A stretch of 64,000 nt of DNA, taken from contig JADJOF010000005.1 in NCBI GenBank assembly GCA_016713885.1, forward strand, positions 186,001 to 250,000. The letters are read 5' to 3'. Positions 19,291 to 28,185 of this stretch are shown here, one piece after another; positions within the stretch are counted from its first letter, which is position 1, and each line of letters begins with the position of its first letter. This stretch comes from Bdellovibrionales bacterium. Its GTDB lineage: Bacteria > Bdellovibrionota > Bdellovibrionia > Bdellovibrionales > JAMPXM01. The translations under genes and the position numbers were made by a program. The notes below the pieces were generated by a model, which saw only the letters and a list, made by a program, of their open reading frames with translations, was not told the DNA's origin and ran no database searches.

Positions 19291-19647
19291 GTTAGCAATC
19301 GGGACCTATCATCGGGTGAGACCAACTTGGGTTCGTGAATAGGATGATCGATCTGAATCGTTTGAATCCCCGGATCCAGAACTCCTTGAGGTCGAAGCGG
19401 GCTCGGCAGGACATTTGAGTCGGCGATGGCCGCGCGGTAAACGCCATGCGGGATGCAATTGCGCTCATGACCTTAAGTCCTCATAACTCTGTTCATCTGT
19501 TTTCGAGCCAATTTCTGCTTCGACAAACGGGTGGAGCGACCATTCTGAGATCATCGAAGCGCATCAAGCAGGAGTCGCAGGTCGAGCAGTCTCAAACTGA
19601 GATGCTTAATGATCCTATCATTAACTACATTGAAAGGAGTGAACTGC
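19291..19647 (+). other. 357-bp region without a recognisable gene
   Basis: No convincing coding frame is seen between the GIY-YIG-like gene and the truncated regulator. It should hold the promoter of the Zorya transcription unit. An AGGAG at 19635-19639 serves the next gene. Confidence 0.4.
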
Positions 19648-19944
19648 TTGAAACAGACCGCAGTGCGTAAGAAATTCAGAAGAACAATCTTCGAGATCGA
19701 CATGAGTCCTGAACGAAAAATGCCGAGAAGTCGGAGTATGGCACGGGGAGATACGCTTCATCGAACACTGAAAGTTATTCGACTTCTTGAGCTCAACCCA
19801 AGGGGGCTCAGTGTTAAGCAAATTGAAGATCGCCTGAAGGCCGATGAACACATCAGGGAAGTTTGTTCGATGGGAAACGAAGTAATTGCGATCGGTCGCC
19901 ATGAAAACGACGTTTCTTCAACGAAAGACGAACTGGTTAAGTAA
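19648..19944 (+). CDS. truncated WYL-type regulator (HTH only)
   Basis: A TTG start at 19648 has AGGAG eight bases upstream; ATG 19702 or 19738 are alternatives. From MARGDTLHRTL it matches the N-terminus of the 7567-8598 regulator for about 35 residues (LLELNPRGLSVKQIEDRL). It then diverges into 31 unrelated residues and stops, without the second half of the winged helix or any WYL domain. The stop overlaps the zorD ATG as TAATG, so the fragment is translationally coupled to the Zorya operon. It is either the remnant of a full Zorya regulator or a mini-protein that now serves as a leader. Confidence 0.6.
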   Translation: MKQTAVRKKFRRTIFEIDMSPERKMPRSRSMARGDTLHRTLKVIRLLELNPRGLSVKQIEDRLKADEHIREVCSMGNEVIAIGRHENDVSSTKDELVK

Positions 19945-22745
19945 TGAACGTGTCTATACCGCTCAAGAAATTTTCGCCGGACTCACTCATTGCCTATAAG
20001 GCATTCGCTTCGCTTTGGACAGATCATAAGCTATTGATCGGTGATGGCGAGTATGTGCAGCTCGATGCCGACGTTGCTCTTGATCGCTTTGTGGATCTGT
20101 CAAAGGTCATGAACTCATCCTCCTTTGTTGAAGCGTTCATTGCAAAAGAAGAATTCGATTCCCTTGGGCATTTTCTTTCGGAGTGGTTTTCTGGAAAAGA
20201 TGAATTGAAAATCGAATCGCATTCAAATCTTGGGCACCCGAATTTCAAAATTCAGTTTATTCATCGAGATGCCAAAGGTGAACGCATTGAAGTCTCTCTT
20301 TCCGAAGAGGCCGACCATCGGTTTTTTGGACCAATAGGTGCCGGGCTGGCAAAGATAGCGCAAAAGATTGAAGGTGTAGATAGTCACTTTCAAGTTGTGC
20401 ACGAAATGAAATCATTTTTGGGTGCCCAGGTTGAGTCAGAAGAAAAGATTGTTTTTGATCCAACGTTAAGCGCTTTGAAAACTGTTGATGTGGAAAAGTT
20501 TCGGCCCATTGTAGAGGAATCGAAGGTCCCTGGTTCCTTCCAGGTTTCGCTCGCGGTCGAAGATACAAGCGGCACCACGCAGCAAATTAATCCCAACCTC
20601 ATAAATCCAAAAACAAACACGATTCGATGTTCTGATGGTGCGATAATCCCATATGGCCCTGGTGAATCAGGATTTATTGATGAGATCCGAAGTCGGCAAT
20701 CGATGAATCGTAAGCAGGCGGAACGACTAGCGCAGAGTCCAGAGGACCTGATACCGCCGGGGACCGACACATCTAGGCTTGATCTTTCCGAATATCACAG
20801 TCGTGTTTTGGGTTTTGAACCGCGCAAACAGCAAAAGTTACTAGAGTTCTCGTCGAGTGGCATCGAGTGGTTTAGTGATCTAGATGGTGAGCCTAGCCTT
20901 CGCGTTCAGGATACAACTGGCAAGACGGTCGAAATGAAACTGCCGTCCAATGACACAATTAAAAATGCGATACAGAAAGTAACATCACAACTTAAAGAAT
21001 CTCGAACCAATCCCAGCGCATATGTTCCGAAACTGGTACCGATAGACGAACATGGCCAGTTTGTCATTCAACCCACAGCAGAATCTTTGCTTGGCCTAGG
21101 CGTGGTTGAAACGATCGCAGAAAAGTGGGCAGCATCCCCTGACTTGAAGAAGGAAAAACGAGCTGTCGAAGTCGCAGTAATTGGCGAGCAAAATGCGAAA
21201 CACACTGAGGATATCGCCGATCCTGTATTACTCGCTAGGCAAATCGATACTGTAACAGATGCGAAACTCGATCCCCATCAAGTTACCGGAGTTGAATGGT
21301 TGCTTGAGCACATGCGTCGTCAGCGAGGCGGCGTTATTTTGGCCGACGAAATGGGTCTAGGTAAAACAGCGCAGATGCTTGTAGCAATGGGCATTTTATA
21401 CGACCTGATTCGTAGCCAGGGGTCCACGCCAATGTTTCGTGCATTACCGGTTTGGCGTCCGGTGCTGGTGGTCGCGCCGAAGATTTTACTTACGAACTGG
21501 ATCAGGGAGGCCGGGCGATTCCTAAAGAAGGATGTCCTACCAAAACGAGAAATTGTTGGGAGCAGTATAATTCATTCTCTTCTTGGTGATGGCGGCAAGG
21601 ATCCGTCCAAACTTCTTGAACTTGATCTTATCGCAATGAACTACGAGACCTTGGCTAGCTATCAGCGCGAACTTCTTAGATTAGACTTTTCCGTTGTAGT
21701 ATTCGATGAATCTCAAAACATAAAAAATCAAGACACGGCTAAGAGTATCGCGGCGCGCGCGGTTAAATCATTCCTGCCGATTTGCTCGACCGGTACGCCA
21801 GTTGAGAATTCATTGAGTGATCTGTGGACACAGATTGATGCGACAAATCGCATTCCCGTCAATCCTCTCGGCACGTCGAAAGACTTTACTGCCGATAAGC
21901 GAAACTCAGCCGAAAGACTTACCGAAATACGTGCCCAACTGGATTTCCAGTCGAAAAAGACGATCATATTGCGAAGAGAAAAGTCGATTCTTAAGAACTT
22001 TCCAAAAAAAGTTATTCATCCACCAGTTGTTCATTCAATGACGGCAGAACAAGCGGCGCGTGAAGAGAACTTGACGAGAGCATTGAAAGGCTCCCCCTTG
22101 GAATTGATGACTGAGCTTCGGAAGCTCTATCAGCATCCGATACTATTGTTGAAGAGCGCAAATTCTAGTTCTTTGTCTGTTAAGCAGCTTATCGAAAAGG
22201 GGCCAAAACTAGCTGCGACTATTGAAATTCTAAACAGGATTAAAGGGCGAGAACAGAAGGTACTGATTTTCACGCCGTCGGTTCCGATGCAGGCAATTCT
22301 AGCAAGAGTCATAGCTGAAGAGTTCGGCGTGGTAGTCAATATAATTAATGGCGAAACAAATCAACGTGGTGCGCCGGGCGAAGCTGCCGAAAAAATAATT
22401 GAAGATTTCAGTGCAAGTGATGGATTTGGGGCACTCGTTCTTAGCCCGTTGGCGGCGGGCGCAGGGTTAAACATAACAGCGGCCAATCATGTCATTCATT
22501 ATGGGCGTTGGTGGAACCCTGCCAAAGAGGATCAAGCAACAGATCGCGCTTACCGGCGGGGGCAGCGGCTCGATGTAAACGTATACTATCCAATTTTGTC
22601 GAACCTCGAAGGCAAGGGATTCGATGTTGGTCTACATGAACTAGTGGAGCGAAAACGGGCACTCGCCCGTGATTTTCTGGATCCAATTGAGTCTTTTAAT
22701 ATAACTCAGACTGAAATGGAAGAAATCAGCAAGGGGCAAGTCTAA
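19944..22745 (+). CDS. zorD: ZorD-like SNF2 helicase of a type I Zorya system
   Basis: 933 residues. The N-terminal ~440 are unassigned. The SNF2/Swi2 helicase core starts at HQVTGVEWLL; motif I is ADEMGLGKT (~467-474), the Walker B is DESQ (~585), then STGTPVENSLSDLW (motif III), KVLIFTPS, and motifs V/VI in GAGLNITAANHVIHY and DQATDRAYRRGQ. In Zorya type I, ZorD is an SNF2-type DNA translocase/nuclease effector acting after the ZorAB motor senses infection. Here it is encoded first, whereas known type I loci encode it last. Its stop overlaps the next ATG (TAATG). Confidence 0.85.
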   Translation: MNVSIPLKKFSPDSLIAYKAFASLWTDHKLLIGDGEYVQLDADVALDRFVDLSKVMNSSSFVEAFIAKEEFDSLGHFLSEWFSGKDELKIESHSNLGHPNFKIQFIHRDAKGERIEVSLSEEADHRFFGPIGAGLAKIAQKIEGVDSHFQVVHEMKSFLGAQVESEEKIVFDPTLSALKTVDVEKFRPIVEESKVPGSFQVSLAVEDTSGTTQQINPNLINPKTNTIRCSDGAIIPYGPGESGFIDEIRSRQSMNRKQAERLAQSPEDLIPPGTDTSRLDLSEYHSRVLGFEPRKQQKLLEFSSSGIEWFSDLDGEPSLRVQDTTGKTVEMKLPSNDTIKNAIQKVTSQLKESRTNPSAYVPKLVPIDEHGQFVIQPTAESLLGLGVVETIAEKWAASPDLKKEKRAVEVAVIGEQNAKHTEDIADPVLLARQIDTVTDAKLDPHQVTGVEWLLEHMRRQRGGVILADEMGLGKTAQMLVAMGILYDLIRSQGSTPMFRALPVWRPVLVVAPKILLTNWIREAGRFLKKDVLPKREIVGSSIIHSLLGDGGKDPSKLLELDLIAMNYETLASYQRELLRLDFSVVVFDESQNIKNQDTAKSIAARAVKSFLPICSTGTPVENSLSDLWTQIDATNRIPVNPLGTSKDFTADKRNSAERLTEIRAQLDFQSKKTIILRREKSILKNFPKKVIHPPVVHSMTAEQAAREENLTRALKGSPLELMTELRKLYQHPILLLKSANSSSLSVKQLIEKGPKLAATIEILNRIKGREQKVLIFTPSVPMQAILARVIAEEFGVVVNIINGETNQRGAPGEAAEKIIEDFSASDGFGALVLSPLAAGAGLNITAANHVIHYGRWWNPAKEDQATDRAYRRGQRLDVNVYYPILSNLEGKGFDVGLHELVERKRALARDFLDPIESFNITQTEMEEISKGQV

Positions 22746-24625
22746 TGGGAAGCAGTTCGATTCTGAAAACAATTTCCGATATTGGAAGGAACGGAAAACC
22801 CGAGGATTGGGCTGTTGTTGGGGTCGTGGTCGCGTTGGCAGCAATAATTGCGATTGCAATTTATATGACTCGTTCGAAAGTTTTGAGAGAAGTAGGAGCG
22901 TTGGCAAAGTCACTGAAAGATTCTGGAAAAACGAAAGAGAACAACGGATACGGCATCGCATATGGAAGTAACTTCTTGGGTAGCTTTGATATCCCTGGTC
23001 GGGGTCAGACAGATGTATTTAAAGTCGATCCGGTTCAACACATTAAATTATATGCAAAAAATCAGTTTACGAGAAATTTATTTGTGCAAGCTGCGCCATA
23101 CATTTCGGGCATTGCGCTTTTCCTAACGTTCTTGCTCATTGGTATAGCGGTCTTTCAAATTGGTGGTTCGCTAAATGGCGCTGGCCCGGCAAATGTGAAT
23201 GGTAGCGTCGGAGCGCGTCTCGAAAGTCCAATCCAGCATCTCTCTTTTAAGTTCTTTGTTTCGGCAATTGGTTTAATTGCCTCAATCATGCTCTCTATAT
23301 ATAGATCAAGCGTGTTAAACAAAATCGAAGAAGCGGTCGAGAGGGAGCTTCATTTTCTTTATTCAAAAGTTACAACCCGTGACGCGAGTGATGTCGCCCT
23401 GCAGATTGAACAAGCTAAGGGTGCGACAGAGACAGTGGCGCAGCTGAAGCGAGCAAATATTCAGCTAGAGTCACTAGACAAACTAGAGGTAAAAGTAAGC
23501 GATCTTTCGCAGTCTGTTCTGCAAGCCGTCGCGACGCAGATTACCGACGAGCTCGGTAAAAGTATGGGCCTTCTTTTAAGCCAACAATCTGAAAGCCTGA
23601 AGTAAATCGCCGAGGCGATGAACAAGAGTTTAGAGGCGTCGGTCGGCAAAATTGGCGAAGACCTCAATCAGAATTTCAAAATTATGTCTGAAACGTTGAA
23701 TCAAAAGTCGGACTCTGGGGTCGGCGATATAGTCTCAAAGCTAGAATCAATGTTAAGTGGAGGAACTAAGCAGTACGGCGAAGAGCTTGGTAAATCGCTC
23801 TCGGGCTTTGGCAAGCTTCTGCCAGACCTTGAAAAAAGTTTGAATGCTATGATGAATCAAATGGCAGCACTTGCCAAGGAAAACGCGGAACGCGCTGAAA
23901 AGCAAAACCTCGTTCAGGAAGAAACTTTAAATTCAAGCCTACAGAAGATCAACGAAGCGATTCAAAAGATTTCCGCTACACAAACTCAATCTCAAGAGCA
24001 TCTTGATTCGGCGTTAAACCGAATTAAGGAGGTTTCAGATAACGCTGTATCAGCAGCCTCAAACTCAATCGAAAGCGTTTCAAATGTAATGGGGCAGCGC
24101 CTAAAGGAACAAACGTTGGAATCGCAGCGTATGATCGATCGCCAAATGAGCGACATGAAAGAAGTGTCGGGAATAGTGAGCACGGTTGTTGCGGCCTTAA
24201 GGCCAATATTGTCAGAGCTTCAGCCAATTATGCAAAACACCAGCAGTATTGCGATTGAATCTAAAGCTGCAGCGACACAGCTTCGTTCGGTTTCTGACAG
24301 TTTTAAAAGTGTATTCGATCAAACGCTTGAGCTTCCTAAGGCAGTTAATGCTGTGAACCGGGACTTCAATCAGACACTCAGTGAGCAGGCAAGAATGCTG
24401 GCACAAAACCAAGCTTCATTTAAGGATCTAGGGGAAACTGTTGGTAGTGGTGTTTCGAGCGCATTAAGTGTAGTCCGAGCAGGATTTGAACATTCGAAAA
24501 ATGAAATTCAAAACGGTCAAACCCAGCTCGCACAAAATTTCGGATCTAAAATCGAGTCGTTAAGTGATTCTATGGAAGAGCTCAATGGAAGCATTAACAA
24601 GATTGTTTCATTGGTGAAGAAATAG
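22745..24625 (+). pseudogene. zorA: ZorA-like MotA-family motor protein with in-frame TAA
   Basis: One reading frame interrupted by a single TAA at 23603-23605. The first 286 codons contain a hydrophobic N-terminal segment, two further TM helices (YISGIALFLTFLLIGIAVF; FFVSAIGLIASIMLSIY) and the start of a coiled coil. After the TAA the same frame continues with IAEAMNKSLEASVGKIG for another ~340 codons of coiled coil, the long cytoplasmic tail typical of ZorA. Total ~626 codons fits the family. The tail is known to be needed for defence, so a stop here should inactivate the system unless it is read through, reinitiated at ATG 23618, or a base error (CAA or GAA to TAA). Confidence 0.8.
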
Positions 24626-24644
24626 AGGGCAGCATAGATGGCCG

Positions 24645-25454
24645 ATGAACAAGAAAAAAGTAGATTTTAGTCACTCCAATACAGACTTGATGGCAAGTAT
24701 CGCAGTGATATTTCTATTGCTTGCGGTCGCGATGATTCTTGCGAACTCCGCAGCGGTAAGCAAAGCAGAAAATGCCCAAGAAAAGTTAAATGCGGAACGT
24801 AACGAGTTCAATAACGAAATTCGAGACTTGCTGAAATTACCGCGCGGCGGAAAAGATGTAAGCGACGACGGATGCATTCGTGTCATCAATGACGATTTAA
24901 AAAGCGAAATTAGAATTCGTTTTATCGATGGGCATTCGGCCAATGGGGAAAGATGTAGGGGCCTCACTTTTGGCACGGCTGAATTCAAACTAAGTGGTCA
25001 AAGTGACAGCGCGAATATTCTTGATAAGCTCGCTCTGATTTCTTCCAAGGCATGCAAGAAGCAGTCGGCCGGTAAAGATTCACCAATCTGGCGACTTAGC
25101 ATCGAAGGGCACACAGACAAAGATCGATATTTCAATGATAGTCTTTCACGATGTGACCATCGGAACGAAGAGCTCTGTGGTAATCTGTACTTGAGCGCCC
25201 AAAGGGCGCGAGAGGTATATCTTCGGATTGCTCGAACAATGGCTTCGAACGAGAAAGTTAGTCAGGATAGACGATGCTTTGAAAAAATGGCTCTCATATC
25301 AGGGCGGGGGCCACTGGATCCTGTGAATGAGCCCGATCGTGAGATGGCGGCTGTGTATGACGAAGCGGAGTCAAATCACGACGGGAAGCAAAGTAACCGA
25401 CGCGTTGAGTATATCGTCCACTTCAAGGTTGCGAAGATTGAGGCGAACAAGTGA
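24645..25454 (+). CDS. zorB: ZorB-like OmpA/MotB-family protein
   Basis: 269 residues. A single N-terminal TM helix preceded by Asp14 (NTDLMASIAVIFLLLAVAM), in the place of the proton-binding Asp of MotB/ZorB. A coiled linker leads to an OmpA-like peptidoglycan-binding domain (LSIEGHTDKD, LSAQRAREVYL, SNRRVEYIVHF) with cysteines in its loops. ZorB forms the stator-like ion-driven complex with ZorA. It lies 19 bp after the zorA frame; GTG 25451 overlaps its stop. Confidence 0.85.
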   Translation: MNKKKVDFSHSNTDLMASIAVIFLLLAVAMILANSAAVSKAENAQEKLNAERNEFNNEIRDLLKLPRGGKDVSDDGCIRVINDDLKSEIRIRFIDGHSANGERCRGLTFGTAEFKLSGQSDSANILDKLALISSKACKKQSAGKDSPIWRLSIEGHTDKDRYFNDSLSRCDHRNEELCGNLYLSAQRAREVYLRIARTMASNEKVSQDRRCFEKMALISGRGPLDPVNEPDREMAAVYDEAESNHDGKQSNRRVEYIVHFKVAKIEANK

Positions 25455-26778
25455 GCAGCATAAAGAGTCTCATCGAAAAGCCGCAGTTGCCTTCGTAAAG
25501 GAAATTGAATTTACGAACGCGAGCTACCTGCGGCGACTAAACGAATTGACGAAAGATTTAGAAAAACTGGATGTCGCGCGAGCGATTGCGCCGACCGGTC
25601 AGTCTAGAATTGATAAAATTTGTGAAAAGATCTATTCCGGCACGCATCTCTCAGGGAGTGACTGGCGTATCGTAGGTCGGTCGCTACCCGCATTTGATGC
25701 GGACGCCATCGTGAGGGCATTGCAGGATTGTAGTGATAGACAAAGCGCAATGCAAAAAGTGATGGAGGGCCTTTTAAGAAGCTGGCACGGAGGCGTGCTG
25801 GTCGCAGATAGGCTTGAGCTGTTTGGTGCGTATGGACCTGCAATCTCATCTTCTGGATTTGGATGGAATGACTTGCAAAGTGCTCGTTCAGTACTTTTGC
25901 GAATTGGAAAGGGTGTTGAGGATCTAGAAAAGACCGGGCCCGGAATCAGGAGTTTGGTGTGGCTAGCGGATATTCTACGTGAGCGAAGTGGAACTCGGCA
26001 ACTGGCGATGCTTAATGACGGCACTACATCAATTTTGAATGAAATTCGTCCCTGGATGGCGCTAGCCAAGCGCTGTCAAATCCATATTGAGCTTTCCAGT
26101 ATCGGTGTTGAAGTGGCACTAAGCGTTTGGAGCAATAACCAGCACGAAAAAAGTGCGATTGAACTACTCGATCGGATTCTTGCTCACCCGGAGATTGGTG
26201 ATCCTCGAGGGTTTAGTAGAAGTCTGATTTGGTCAGAAATTGAGAAAAATCAGCCCGACCTTTACAGAAAGCTCCTGGTCTCCTTGAATCGGGGTGATAT
26301 TGAATTTTTCTTTAGTAAGTTGAAGGGCCTGGATCGGGATCGAAAATACTTTTGGATCAACTATACCAATCAGATGCTTCGAACGCAGGTGATACTTCGA
26401 AGGGTCGAAATGAGCCAGTTGGCACATAACTTTCCTGTTGGCTCTGAAGAGAGGGCAATAATCGATCGGGCCTACGAGTTTGTTGGAAGTAGCCAGCAAA
26501 ACTTGCTGGTTTTTTATTTTAATAGTTTTGTCGCAGTAGAGGCCGGCGAAACTGGCCAGGCGTGCTTCATATATGAGCGAAGAGATTTCGAAAAAATCAT
26601 GGCCCGCGATTCTCGTCTTTCGGTGGCAAGTCGAAAAGTTCAAGGAACGTCGCAAGACTTCAACGAAAAGTCGCTGATCTTGCACCGCCAAATCCATCAT
26701 CCACCTGAAGTGTGGCAACGGCGCCTTGGCGACTTCCTTGCTCGCCTAGGCATCAATTCGAATGGAGAAGCCGCATAG
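25451..26778 (+). CDS. zorC: ZorC-like protein (EH-signature type), start or frame uncertain
   Basis: The long frame ending at 26778 (443 residues counted from the GTG) is mostly helical and, by position and composition, matches ZorC, which carries the EH-signature domain of unknown enzymology. The natural start, GTG 25451, overlaps the zorB stop by four bases but its frame stops after 15 codons. Adding one C at 25490-25491 joins it to the long frame (KPQLPFVKEIEF). The only ATG in the long frame, 25327, would overlap zorB by 128 bp. I therefore favour a one-base deletion or sequence error. The ZorC call rests mainly on synteny. Confidence 0.65.
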
Positions 26779-26812
26779 AGTTCGTGCGTAGTGCACGGGC
26801 TTGTCTCAAGAG

Positions 26813-26830
26813 GCCTGCTATCATGCAGGC
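26813..26830. repeat. hairpin between zorC and the next gene
   Basis: GCCTGC, a six-base loop, then GCAGGC. Without a T run it is not an obvious terminator; it lies 19 bp before the next ATG and could block translation or protect mRNA. Confidence 0.4.
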
Positions 26831-26848
26831 GGGTGCCGGGAGTTCAAA

Positions 26849-27646
26849 ATGAGAATTATCAGGCTCATTCTTAGAGTAATCGAAGCAATTCTGAAAAACC
26901 GTGAGGCTCAGGTCCATCAGAGTGCACGCGGTCCTGTCGCCGTTCCAAAACATGAGAAAGTCGTTTACTATCTATATGAGGACAAGTCTGGCACGTCTTC
27001 AAGCGGTCTTAAATTTATTTATATGGCGCCGGATAATAGCTTCTGTTTAGAGAAGTTCTCCACGGGAGAGACGAATGTTCACTCATACATGAAGCTTTAC
27101 GAGTTTCGATCGTCAGTGGCGGAAAGCGGGTCTCCTGAAATTCGACTGCTGGAAAGCTCACGAAGTGTTGGAACATACACTGAAGGTGAGACAGTTTATG
27201 AGGTTAAAGATGGCGTGATATTGGCGTCGAATCTCGTCGAAGACGGTGTTTGGCCGTCAGAAGCGCGTTTAGACTCTTTTCGACGGGAACTGAAATGGCA
27301 TCGCCATGAAGATCCAAGAGTCGGAGCTCTGCTTTTGCTCCAGGGTTCAAGGGGAGAAATAAGACCATCGACTCGTCAACTTGTACGATCTGAAATTGAG
27401 AGATTAAAACTGGGATTCCATCAAGCTCGATCATCTTCAGAAATTATTTTGAGGAAAAGAGGCTACGGATTTAGCTGGAAGTATACGACTCAAGAGACGC
27501 CCTCCGGAGAGTACGCTGAAGCTCGAAATGCCAGTTTTTTCCAAGAAAGATTCTGTATTTCATCCTATGAGCTCTTCTATTTGAATATCATCCTTCGTGA
27601 TCTTCATGGATTTTTGGGAGAGCAATGCGATCAGTTAGCGATTTGA
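26849..27646 (+). CDS. Zorya-adjacent protein of unknown function
   Basis: 265 residues from ATG 26849 with GGGAG upstream. A short amphipathic or weakly hydrophobic N-terminus (RIIRLILRVIEAIL), then a beta-rich region and a helical C-terminus. No family recognised. It follows zorC by 70 bp on the same strand with similar A/T-rich composition, so it is probably part of the locus as cargo or a fifth component. Confidence 0.6.
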   Translation: MRIIRLILRVIEAILKNREAQVHQSARGPVAVPKHEKVVYYLYEDKSGTSSSGLKFIYMAPDNSFCLEKFSTGETNVHSYMKLYEFRSSVAESGSPEIRLLESSRSVGTYTEGETVYEVKDGVILASNLVEDGVWPSEARLDSFRRELKWHRHEDPRVGALLLLQGSRGEIRPSTRQLVRSEIERLKLGFHQARSSSEIILRKRGYGFSWKYTTQETPSGEYAEARNASFFQERFCISSYELFYLNIILRDLHGFLGEQCDQLAI

Positions 27647-27947
27647 ACTCAAGCTCGGCTACCGGCGAGGCCTAGCTCTTCGTCCTCGGCACCTTCGTCT
27701 AGGGCCGCCAGCTCAGGATCAAGTGTGGAGCCCTTCGTCAAAGTTCGTTTTGCGTGTGACGGGGGCACCTTCAAGTGTTCTTCGGGCCCATTCGGCCAGT
27801 TCAAGAGCCTGAGTCTCGATTTGAATTCAGAGATTCTCAAATTGATCCGACAGGTTTCATGTACTTCGCGGGCAAGGTTGCTGGCGAGCACGAGCCCGAT
27901 TCAATTGGGTTCGGATTGGACAAGATGAAACTTCATCGGAGGAAGTT
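27647..27947 (+). other. 301-bp gap between Zorya and the type IIG locus
   Basis: No convincing rightward gene. A leftward frame of 80 codons (27891-27649) ends in an acidic stretch; it has no recognisable domain and no clear ribosome site, so I do not call it. The 3' end holds the GGAGG ribosome site of the cold-shock gene. Confidence 0.4.
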
Positions 27948-28181
27948 ATGTCGCGGGCAAAGTCTACTTCAAATCAATGGCAGACCGGGTCGGTTCACTG
28001 GTTCGATGAGAAATCCGGAGAAGGCATGATTAAGTCTGAAGATGGACGATCCTACTACGTTCACTATTCTGCAATTGAATGTCCCCGGAAATGGAAATCG
28101 CTGGCCGACAAGAAAAAGGTAAAATTTCAGCTTGTTGAAGATGTGACTTTCGCTCAGGTTTCTCGCGTCAAGGAATTATAG
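27948..28181 (+). CDS. cold-shock-domain protein
   Basis: 77 residues, GGAGG upstream. The single domain shows the CSD strands (QTGSVHWFDEKSGEGMIKSE, YYVHYSAI) but the usual RNP1 aromatic pattern KGFGFI is changed to GEGMI, so it is a divergent single-strand nucleic-acid-binding protein. It ends four bases before the type IIG enzyme gene. It probably shares its mRNA and could be an RNA or DNA chaperone or controller for it. Confidence 0.75.
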   Translation: MSRAKSTSNQWQTGSVHWFDEKSGEGMIKSEDGRSYYVHYSAIECPRKWKSLADKKKVKFQLVEDVTFAQVSRVKEL

Positions 28182-28185
28182 TCGA

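Noticed and set aside
27649..27891. Leftward 80-codon frame between Zorya and the type IIG locus
   Set aside because: No domain, no clear ribosome site, and it lies in the leader of the cold-shock gene.
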